NCBI GenBank assembly: GCA_013397435.1
Contig: VZRG01000448.1
Location: 124,131-188,130 of the forward strand
Origin: Erythrocercus mccallii
Lineage: Eukaryota > Chordata > Aves > Passeriformes > Dicruridae
Direction of reading: 5' to 3'
Length of the DNA stretch: 64,000 nt
Below, one piece after another: positions 51,577-61,183 of this stretch. The notes below the pieces were generated by a model. It was given only the letters and a program-made list of their open reading frames with translations, searched no databases and was not told the DNA's origin. The number at the start of each line of letters is the position of its first letter. Within the stretch, counting starts at the first letter, position 1. The translations under genes were made by a program, and so were the position numbers.

Positions 51577-54500
51577 GGGTATGTGTTTATTTTGCTAAGA
51601 GATGTAAGTTAGCTAGTGTGAGCAATGAAACAAACAGAGCGTTTGAAGTTTTTATGGGGAAATATCCACAATGTATGTCACTTTTAAGACTATTTGTAGT
51701 TAAACAAACCTCCTCTGTTTCTTTTAGTCTCTCATGCATTGTATTGTAGTCAATGTACAGTAAATGGAACTGACAATTTTACAGTGTAACAATTATTTAT
51801 CTTTGCATAAAAGTTTGATACAAAATATTTGTTTAGTATTTATTTGCACACTTAACACAGTTTCTGAACCTCGGGAGCAAGCATTATTTTATTAAATATT
51901 AGGATGGTTGCTGACAGAAACAGCCACCATGTGTGGCTGTTGTTGTGACATCAACCTGATACGGCAAAATTCAAGGATTCATCCAAGTCCTTCACTGTCA
52001 TAGAATGAATTCATTTTGCTAGGGAATGACTATAACTTTTTGTCATATTGGCCCAAGGTGAACATAAATAATTTGGAAAGTGATACCTCATTAATGATGT
52101 GTCCTTTAAAGGCAGCTATTAGTTATTACTTAAGTAAAATATTTTTCTGATGGAAAAAAATTCACAGTAGGCAAGAGTCTAAGAATAAAGTCATTGTTTC
52201 AGTAAGTCTACATAAAAAAAGACATTAAAAGTCAATTAAATTAAATATAGCTAATAGTTTGTTAGGAATAGTACAATGTTGGAACACAGAGAAGACAAAG
52301 GCTTTTTCTTGGAAGTGGCACTCATAGATTGATTCCAACATCACTCAGACTATTACCTAGAAATGCATTAATTATATTAATTGATGGATAGATTTAGAGA
52401 TAATTGTGATACATTTAAAGCTGTCTTCTAGAGTTATGATTAACATCATTAACCATTCTCTCTGCTTCCTTAAGAGCCTTCTGTGCCTTAAGAATGGCTG
52501 TGCCAGCCATTAGGAGCAGTCCAGGGTGGTGGCAGTACCACTACGGTTGATTTGTTGATGACAAATGGTGTCAGAGCAAAATGTTAAGGGATTTTACTGC
52601 CATTGCAGCAAGAGTTCAAGAGCCTGAGTTCAACCTTGCTGGCTTTAACACAGATTCATAACTACCACTGAGTAGATGTTGGGGAGAGACTGAGCAAAGC
52701 AGAACTGAAGGGTTGCCTGCACTGTGCTGCCTGATATTCTCCACATCATTTCAGAGACAAATGTGTCTCAGTTTTTCTGAGTATAGAAAAAATATTTGAA
52801 AGTTCAGTGCCATTACTACTAATTGTGCAATTAGTTGCTGAAGCACTCTTAAGCTGCTGTTATGCAGTAGTTTTGCTTGTTTTTCAAAGAAAACTTTTGT
52901 AGTTCAGGTTAAATATTGTTATTCCTACTTAAAATATTGTATAGTTTTTCCAGTCAGTAGGAACTTCTTTCTTTGTTCAATCCTCTACTTCAGTTTCCTT
53001 TGCAGTGAGAAAATACTATGATCCTACATGATCACCAAGACCAGAATTGTTTTACTACTGATGTAAATATTGATTAACTCAGCTGAGGGGAAGAAAGACC
53101 TCTTTCTTGAGAAAAGTTGTGGTAAAAAGAATTTAGTTCATTTTTATGGTCTTGAGGGATTAACTCCTTTTAATTTAAGGATTAACTATTTCTTCATACT
53201 TCATACTTCCAAAGGACGCGTGAAGTTGTCACTATCAATATCAGAAGTTATTTTGAACCAGCAGAAGTTATTTTGGAGCAGCAGTTAGGAGAATGAAAAT
53301 ACCTTCATGAGTGTTTTTTAGTGTGAGAGTGATGGCTGGGCAGGCATTTGTTGAGACCTGTCTCAAACTCTGTGTGAAGGCAGATGGGGAAGTGGCATCC
53401 GGTGCTTCTGTTGTAGTGCACTCAAATTTTATGTAGAAATAAAAAAAAACTGGCTATTGGGACAAAATATTTCCATATCTATCTGTTTCAAAGCATCTTG
53501 GAACTGAGTCAATTGCAAATAATGTGTTCTACCCAAGTGTTTTAACAGTATTGACTGGTTTCTTCAGGTTAATTCGCAAGCAACTGAAGCCGTGGATGTT
53601 GACCAAAGGCTAGAATGTGATTGACTAAGGTTATGTTAGTTTTACCTAGACATAATTAGTTGGAATAAAATGGCTTTTTAAATTAAAATAGTTTATATGA
53701 TATATCTTTTTATGCCAGGGTTTATAGTAGAACTTTTTTCAGTCTGATATCAATGTGTATCTCAAAGTACACTTATGCTTTGCATTTTGGGAAGCAAGAA
53801 AATGCACACAAATAAAAGTATCTTACTGTATTCCTGGGAAGCATGTTTTCTAGTGACTAGATCTGCTTTTGTATTTCTTTAACAGAATGAAACACCATGT
53901 ACAATAGTGATGTATGGTAAATAATGCAAAAATCAGGTAATATTTTACTTAAGCATTTTAATGTAATTGCTTCACCCAAATCAATTTATACTGATGGCAA
54001 AATGCTCTACTTTTCACACTAATAGAAGAAACAATCATCCAGTATGAAAGATAAAATGTGCAACTTTAATATTTTAATGTTAAAAATCTGTCTTTCATAT
54101 GAGAGTTTGTGTCTAAAACACCTTCCTACTTCTCTCTGTCATAATTATGTTTATCTGTGTTCTTTGTGATCACAGATCTCTTGATAAAGCTACAGATTTT
54201 GGTCTGGACCTAGTTCTCTAATGCTTACAAAAACCTGAAAGCAGTTTGGGATTTTTTTAGTTTTGTTGTTGCTGTTGTTGTTTTTGTTGTTTTTGTTTTT
54301 TATCAGTGATTGCCAACCTCTGTTTGCAAGCATTTCATATCTGCATTTAGGGTTGCAAGAACCAAATCCAGGAGCTTACAACAATCATACATCTGTGTGT
54401 ATATGTGTAGATACACTTACACAGTAAGTGAGAATGCACTTTGTAGTTTTGGTATTGTGGAATGATAAATATATTAAAGTCCTACACTGGTCTGAAAACA

Positions 54501-55385
54501 GAAATAATGAGGTGCACTCTATTATGCTAAAGCACCGTGGAATTTAAGGTGTTTGAACAAGTAATTATATTTTAATAGAAACCTATTTATAAAAGAGCTC
54601 AAGAAGATAAACCCCTTATTTTGGTTTTCATATTCTTTTCCCTTTAGAATGCTGTAATGGGATACCCTGCTAGATTTTTTACAAAGCATAAAATATGTAT
54701 TGAAGATCACCAGTAGAGAAAAAGCATGTAATATAGGAACACTATTATTTCTGAGGGAGAGCTAGTACTCATTATTGTCAAATGTTTTTTAAAATATCAC
54801 TTTTTATGAGAAGTTGTGCTATTGTGAGTCTGTGGTTGGATGTGGACAAGCATATCTTTATAATTGTTTGAATAATTGCCAAACATTTGCCTAGAAAGAA
54901 AACTAAGAAGCTCTATTCAGTCCTTTTTTAACTCTATTAATTCCAAACACATTGCACAAGAGAGAACTTTTGGCTGCCATTCAGTTTATTCATTAGAAAG
55001 CGTCATGATCCATGGCCAGCTTTTCTGCACAATCCATAAACCTCAATCCAGAGCCCTTTGTAATAGGCAAGGCAGAGGAACTCTCATGAGCCAAGTTTAA
55101 AGAGAGAACACACACTTTGATTTTGATATGCAGAGAAATTCCTGGGAAGAGTTGACTCTGCATTAATATGAAATTCCGCATTGAAAAACACAATGTAAAA
55201 ATATAAACCAGATAATATTTCTCCTGATACTAACAATTTTGATTCTTTTCCACTACAACATTTACGGTTTGCAATTTTTTTAAAATTTCCCATTCTTTGT
55301 AAAGCCCTCCACTGTGCAGTTAATGCTCTGATGTTCAAAGAATGTTTTCCCAAGCTCCTATATAAAATGTAAAATGATAAAACTG
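51577..55385. other. CHODL 3' UTR remainder and CHODL-TMPRSS15 intergenic space
   Basis: AT-rich, with several possible poly(A) signals for CHODL and a T/GTT-rich tract at about 54262-54301. I see no CR1 copy, gene or RNA gene. Short frames (for example 53070-53288 and 54876-55100) look like chance. Confidence 0.6.
54262..54301. repeat. GTT/T-rich low-complexity tract
   Basis: Irregular GTT and poly-T units with no further structure. Confidence 0.75.
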
Positions 55386-55391
55386 TTTATT
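55386..55391 (-). terminator. TMPRSS15: Candidate poly(A) signal of TMPRSS15
   Basis: The plus-strand tttatt gives AATAAA on the minus strand, 207 bp beyond the stop codon. A second AATAAA lies nearer the stop at 55491-55496. Either could be used. Confidence 0.45.
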
Positions 55392-55597
55392 AACAAAACT
55401 ACAGCATCTTTTGAAATATTGCGCTCACTTGGAAATGGGTCTTACTAACAAACAGAAGCTATCAATGTTTTCCTCACCAAGATTTACGTGTTTATTCAGT
55501 TTCTCTGTGAGATTGAAATGGCAGCCTATTTCACATCATTATGCAATGTCTTACTTTCAGCATCTAGATTCCATTTCTATAATTAAAAAATATCAAG

Positions 55598-55753
55598 CTA
55601 ATAAATGATGTTTCTGATCCAGTCCACAAACATGGTGACCCGAGCATACACTCCTGGTTGTTGGGGAAGTGCACACCCTTCACCAAATGATGTTACACCA
55701 ACCAAAAACCACTTGTCTCCATCTTCAAATGTCAGAGGGCCACCTGAATCCCC
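55598..55753 (-). CDS. TMPRSS15: TMPRSS15 last coding exon: catalytic Ser and C-terminus
   Basis: It encodes GDSGGPLTFEDGDKWFLVGV, then TSFGEGCALPQQPGVYARVT and MFVDWIRNIIY, ending with TAG at 55598-55600. It opens with the active-site Ser in phase 0. PGVYARV and the C-terminal amphipathic helix are typical. Thr-Phe replaces the usual x-Cys after GDSGGPL. Confidence 0.96.
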   Translation of the reverse strand, partial: GDSGGPLTFEDGDKWFLVGVTSFGEGCALPQQPGVYARVTMFVDWIRNIIY

Positions 55754-58700
55754 CTGCAATAACAAATTCAAAAGTTTAATGTGAACAGTGCTAACTCTGA
55801 AGCAGAGCCTGTTTATGATGTTTGTTCATTTTGTTTCTTAATCTCAGATGCTCTACCGCTGTATGTCCTGAGCACCAGGAAGTGAGATCAAGATGAATTT
55901 TTCCATGTGAAAAAGAAGAAAAAAAATCTTGAAAGGATCCATTTCATTTTTTCTTTATTTTTAAATGATATGAACTTAGGATGTCATCAATCTTCCAAAA
56001 GAGGACTGAACTTCAAGAGATTTTTTTTTTAAATCTTACTCCTTTTATGTTCAGCCCTTTGTATTTCACAAAGCCTGGGCAAATGTGGAGGATTTTTTCA
56101 GTTGAATATATTCAGCCAAAACACAGTTCTATTTTCAGTCACCCCAGAGTTTCCGCAGTTTCAAATTTAGAGAACAAAATAACAAGATTGCCAGAAGAGG
56201 TGCCCTTTTCTCTCACCTTTTCAATAGTTTAACAGATGTAGCATTGTAATAGAGACTGAGTTTGATTTAGCCTGAGTGGGAATGAGTCAGCCATGGGTAT
56301 CTTGTTTTGATGAGAAAGAAAACAAATACTATTTTTCATTGTCTATCAAGTTAGTCGATATTAATTGTGTCTTCTCCAGGCTCTGTGAATGGATCTGTAC
56401 CAGAGAATCCTGCAAGGACTCAGCCATTAAAATACTTCTACCCATAACTCTGGGGCATCTCAGAGCATTAAAGGCTGTGACAGCAGCCTAAAGGGGGATG
56501 TGCTATCAGGACTCAGTTGTTCATCTTTGCTCATGGCTGACTGGTCATTGATCACTGTGCTGGTCACTTGTACTCTGTATCAGCCTGTGGTTCCTGCACT
56601 GACTTTTTTTTTTTTTGTTTGTTTTTGTGGTTTTGTTCAGTATAAGGTTCAGAAACAAAAAGGGAAATGAAGACCATGAGAGAAAAGGACATTAGGCTTG
56701 AACACAGTCCTTGTTCTAGACTAAACTGGGCAAAGTCAGGGCACGTGGTGAAGGTTGAGGTTGGGAAGGCAAGGCAATATGAAAAATTATGTGATAGTGC
56801 TCCTCATCAGGCTTGAGGAAAGCCAGCCAGTCTCCATGCCACAGACTCCATATGGGTGGAAGAAAAATCATGTGGCAGCCACCTCTGAGTACATCCTCAA
56901 AGAGAAGTAACAAGTTATAAAGAGAGCTGGAATGGATAAAAACTAAACCCACAGGAACGTATACCAGTGCAGAAAGGCAGCATCTCTGAAATACTGGCTT
57001 AGGAAAGGTCTCCAGAGTCTACAGATTTTGGAGAAAATCAGCTTTTCTCTCTCTCTTTCCCTTAATGAAGAATTTCTGAGACTTCATTCTATTTGGTATT
57101 TATTTCTCTGTTCTCTGCATTTCCCTAAGTATATGGCTCTCTCCTTCATGGAATTACTCAGCAGGAATTATTCAAAGCTGAGTGCAGAAAATTTCCAGTC
57201 CTCATATTTATCTCCCTCCGTGGTTGTTTATTCCAAGACAACACCAAGCAAAATATTTCTTTGAACTTGTATCCTGAAAAATTATTAAATGGGCAAAATA
57301 CCATGAGTAGAAATTACATTAATGGATAGGGATTGTTCTGGTTTTGATGAGTGGAGGATCAGGGATCATTTTAATCACTAACTAGGTGAGGTTTATGCCA
57401 GCAGTAGAAATGAGTTTCTTCTACTTACCTGGCAGGAATCTACTCCTCCCATGTCATATCCCGCACAGAGCATATTCTCAGTAATGTTGTATTTTGGCAT
57501 CCATTTCTGGCATTCTTCATTGGAAAGGAGAGGGACCTCTGCTTCTTGCAATATATTTGAAGTGGGACCTGATGAAAATACAAAGTACATTTACCTGCAG
57601 CACTAAATGTGTACATCCTGCTGGGAATGCTGATGGTTTTGTTCCTGTTCCAGCATGCTTGGCACGCTCCTGAGCAGCAGGAATCACCATCTTACTGCTG
57701 TACTATTCAGGCTTATGCCCCTGTAACACAGTCACTAATTAAACAGGGCTTGTTATCTGAATTCTGTCTTTCATTTGTGTAATGGGACTGAATTTGGTTA
57801 TAATTAAATCAAGATTACTAAAATCAATGACTGTGAACTCACTGTGGGGAGATCTAAGGGATAATTAAAGGCTTAGGAATGTGGGTTGTCCAGTGTTTCC
57901 TCACTATTGGTTATTTAATTTTTTTAAAAATTCTTTTATTAATTCCTACCGAAAATTTTAAATGCAATTTAATGTAGAAGTCAATGTATTCAACTGTGGA
58001 AGTGAAATGGCATGCTTATTATTTCAGAGAGACTCCAAATCTGGAGCTTTTGACATACAAACAGAACATACATTTCATACAGCAGTCAGTTTTCTTGATT
58101 TCTGGGGAAAATCATTTGCACATTGTCAGAAAGACTAATCCTCCTCTTCCCCCACCCAATATCTGGAACCAAGATGTACATATTTCATGTGGAGAAAAGT
58201 AGTCATGATAACTTCTAAGTGGATGTAATAAGCTTTCTTCATAGCCTAATGAACTTCAATATGCATGTTTTCTTCTAATAAATATGTTATAACTATTTTG
58301 CTTCAGAGAAGGAAAAGTGGAATGGGATAGTTTCTAAATTTTCATATGGAAGAGTAACTCTCTAAACTATTTGACCTTAGCAACTCCTGTGGATCAGGAA
58401 CAAGCTTTCCCTCACAGATACCTCCTGTCAGAATTTTCCAAGCAGATGACCCACCTTCATCCTTAATATTTCCCCAGCCAGCAATGGAGCAGTTAATTCC
58501 TGGTAAAAACTGTTGATTTTTTTCTGGTAGGCAGATAGGTTGTATGTAATCTGTGAGTGAGAAATAAGCAATCAATTTCAACCTCTTCCCTGTATTCAGA
58601 TTTTTATGGAGTCGCATGGGAAAATTTTTAATTCAAACCCACTTTCTGGCCAAAATATCCAGGAGGTACTGAGCGGACTTCACACCACCCTCATATGCTT

Positions 58701-61183
58701 AGCACCATTTTGTGTAATAGAATAAATGGAAATAAATGGGTCTTTTGGGAAAATAAAACCTCACCCGTGTACTGCACTTTGTGTTGAAGGTGCATCAGAG
58801 CAATATCACTGTCTTTTGTTTCCTTCATGTAGTGAGGATTTATAATTATTCTGTCGATGTTGCGAACCACTGTTGGAGGCTTTTCCAGGTCTGACTGAAG
58901 GTACAAGCCAAGAACTGCTCGCCAGCGGGATGGCTTTAGTTGTCTCCTAGGAGTTGCAAGGAAAGTATTCACAATTAAGAGTGACTAATGAAACCTTTGA
59001 GACATATGTATCAGAAAAAAATGCTGATATTTAGCCTCATGGTAATCCACAGCATTTGCACGTTCTGTCAAATGAACAGAACAGAGTAGATGTGCTTGGA
59101 ATTCCATGAGAGTTTCACTGTCTTAAACATCCATGCTGCAGATAGGCGTTGCTGATTCTTTTATGGTGAGCTTAAAATGCATTATTTATAATGAATTAAT
59201 CAGACGGTGGTGGAGAGGAGGAGGATACATTAACTAAATTACCATGGCTTTTTAAACACTATGAAGAATACCGCTGACTGCCCAGTAGGCAATTAATATT
59301 GGTCCCAGTGAGAAAATTGTAATAAAATGTCTAAGGAATAAGAAGTCTGAGATGTTGCTGGAACTGCTGCAGCTCACAGACTCAGAAAACTAGTCTGTTG
59401 GTTTTTATTCTCAAGCAAAAAATATATACTAAGACAAAATATGGCATAATCTGCATTTTTTTTCCTAGTCTACACATACTGGTTTGAGGCTGCATTCATC
59501 AGAGAACTTAAATATTTGATGTTCTTTAATCAATCACTTTACGGTTTAAAAAGTATATTTTCAGCCTGATTGTTGGACTGAATTGGTTTCTGCTCATTTT
59601 TTTGGTTTGACATCAAGAGGTTCTTTTGTTCTAAACTAGGAGTGTTCAAGTTAAACGTTCAGAAGGTGTGAAACTGCAAGTTTCAATTTAGGAAAATTAG
59701 AACAAGATGATAAAATTAGATTTAGTTGAAAATAGGTGATTCAAGTGAAAAGGAAGTATCAAGACAATCGTGGATTTATTGTGTGGAAACTAAGAGGGCT
59801 TAATCCTTTTCATTTTAGTGTCTTTCTGTGGAATGTAGTTCCTCTCATGCCATGAGGCGGCATTAGAATTTTGGCACAGTGTCAATTGCCATGTTATTTA
59901 GCTATTTGTAGTGAAAGCTCTACTCTATTTTTGAATTTTCTTTTTCTTTTTTTGCCATTCCAGTTTCTGTATGTCTTTTACAACACTTGTTTTTATTGTA
60001 GATATTATGAAAACAAACCCTAGAAAATATTTCAATATGCATCACTTCTTTGAATCGTACAAATAACACCATCAAGAGGATATCTAATATTGCCTGATTA
60101 ATGCACATAAATCAAGATTCATTCCAGTGATGCACAGTAAATCTTGATCAATCCATGACAATATAAGGGGGAACGCTGGGTTTAATTTATGGGATATGAT
60201 GTCACTTTTTATATCACTGATAGGGATTCACCTAATTTATGGAGGCCCACAATAATTATGGATTAAGTACCAATGCTCAATATTAATATCATGCATTTAA
60301 AGTGCAATTCCTTATTATTTAGGAAATGCTGCTTGGCTTCCACAATTCTCTGCATTAAAGTAAGGATTGAGGATTTACTAGGCAGTGAAGGAACTTTCAG
60401 CTGAGCCTACAGGTGATTCAAAACACAGTAGTTAAACCAGAAGTTTTTTGTTAATTTTTCATATCAGTGTCACAATTTGTTGATAATCAGATGCCTTCCT
60501 AGTGAACTTGCACATAAAAGAACATTACCCATATACACAGTGTGCTGCCGTCACCAGCCACTCATCACTGATGAGGGAAGCTCCACAAACAGGTTGGAAA
60601 TTAAAATGGAGTGAAACTATCCAAGGCCAAGCCTCTCTTCTGGCATCACTTCCACCTACAATCCTCGTTCCATTATTCGCAGTTACGAGGTGTTTTCCAC
60701 AAGCTATGATAAGGCAAAATAGAATCAAAAAAAAAAAAAAATTAAAGGCATGTAACATATTTTATTAGACTAGTCAATTTTCTTGGAAAAGAAAAGGCTT
60801 TGTTGAATCTGAACTGCTATTCAAAAATACTGTGGAAAAACGTTTGAGTTTTTATAGCTGAAATCAAGATGCAACTGTCTAACCTGGATGTTTTCTTTCC
60901 TCAGATCTTCTGGAATTTTTATACATTTATATATGTTTTCACTACAGATCCATCTCTAGTGTACACTTAACACTGAAATTGAGTGAAGACTAAATTTTCC
61001 TGTGTTTATATCGTTATGAGTATAGCATTTATAGCCCATTCCCTAACCTTTCCATTCAAGCTATAAACATTAGGCTTTATGGTCTGAACAATTTGATCTC
61101 TCTGTGAAATATTCCTGGATTCTGTGTACTTACATAGAATGTTACATTGCAGATGAACCACCAGGTTGTCCAAACAGTGTTCT
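55598..61183 (-). CDS. TMPRSS15: Enteropeptidase (enterokinase), 3' part: SRCR end and catalytic chain
   Basis: The intestinal brush-border type II membrane serine protease that activates trypsinogen. Coding exons, in transcript order, are 61183-61134, 60703-60529, 58946-58765, 58550-58455, 57568-57429 and 55753-55598. All phases match, giving 265 complete residues. The catalytic chain from IVGG to the terminal Tyr is 235 residues, the same length as human as I recall. The triad is His in TAAHC, Asp in DSDIALMHL and Ser in GDSGGP; the S1 Asp is in GGVDSCQ, as in trypsin-like enzymes. The Cys of CGKHL and of PICLPE, which link heavy and light chains, are present. The Cys expected after GDSGGPL is Phe. 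No stop or frameshift is seen, so it looks functional. The SEA, LDLR, CUB, MAM and most SRCR exons lie past 64000. Confidence 0.95.
55754..57428 (-). other. TMPRSS15: TMPRSS15 intron before the last exon
   Basis: A 1.7-kb intron with a poly-T stretch near 56605-56640. Open frames at 55981-56232, 56276-56491 and 57028-57264 are not supported as genes. Confidence 0.8.
57429..57568 (-). CDS. TMPRSS15: TMPRSS15 exon: substrate-pocket region
   Basis: It encodes PTSNILQEAEVPLLSNEECQ, then KWMPKYNITENMLCAGYDMG and GVDSCQ. It contains the C168/C182-type pair, a possible N-glycosylation site (NIT) and the S1-pocket Asp just before the active-site exon. Phase 1 in, phase 0 out (CAG followed by gtaagt). 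Confidence 0.96.
57569..58454 (-). other. TMPRSS15: TMPRSS15 intron
   Basis: An 886-bp intron with no recognised repeat or gene. Confidence 0.8.
58455..58550 (-). CDS. TMPRSS15: TMPRSS15 exon: PICLPE and AGWG region
   Basis: A 96-nt exon encoding YIQPICLPEKNQQFLPGINC and SIAGWGNIKDE. The Cys in PICLPE would bridge to the heavy chain. The Cys in INCSIAGWG is the normal partner of the residue now replaced by Phe in the last exon. The loop after GWG differs from the human VVYQ sequence. Phase 1 at both ends. Confidence 0.95.
58551..58764 (-). other. TMPRSS15: TMPRSS15 short intron
   Basis: A 214-bp intron between the two exons; nothing else recognised. Confidence 0.85.
58765..58946 (-). CDS. 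TMPRSS15: TMPRSS15 exon: catalytic Asp and exosite
   Basis: It encodes RQLKPSRWRAVLGLYLQSDL, then EKPPTVVRNIDRIIINPHYM and KETKDSDIALMHLQHKVQYT. The catalytic Asp is in DSDIALMHL. The segment just before it, MKETKD, occupies the place of the basic cluster that in mammals reads the acidic trypsinogen activation peptide. Phase 2 in, phase 1 out. Confidence 0.95.
58947..60528 (-). other. TMPRSS15: TMPRSS15 intron
   Basis: A 1.6-kb AT-rich intron with no recognised repeat or gene. Confidence 0.8.
60529..60703 (-). CDS. TMPRSS15: TMPRSS15 exon: activation site and catalytic His
   Basis: It encodes CGKHLVTANNGTR, the activation cleavage point, then IVGGSDARREAWPWIVSLHF and onward to LVTAAHCVY. 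IVGG is the mature N-terminus. The first Cys links heavy and light chains. The P1 residue is Arg (human has Lys), preceded by an NGT sequon. The acceptor follows a long T tract. Phase 1 in, phase 2 out. Confidence 0.96.
60704..61133 (-). other. TMPRSS15: TMPRSS15 short intron
   Basis: A 430-bp intron including a run of 15 A on the plus strand next to the acceptor polypyrimidine tract. Confidence 0.85.
61134..61183 (-). CDS. TMPRSS15: TMPRSS15 50-nt exon: end of the SRCR domain
   Basis: A small exon encoding EHCLDNLVVHLQCNIL, matching the C-terminal strand of the enteropeptidase SRCR domain (the human pattern is CLxDSLIxLQCN). It has a gtaagt donor, and its phase-1 T joins CT in the next exon to give Ser before CGK, as in human. 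The start at 61183 uses the first of two close AG acceptors; the alternative would begin at 61181. Confidence 0.88.

Noticed and set aside
55598..61183. TMPRSS15 as a pseudogene because of the missing Cys
   Set aside because: All six exons keep open frames, canonical splice sites, phases, the catalytic triad, the S1 Asp and full catalytic-chain length.
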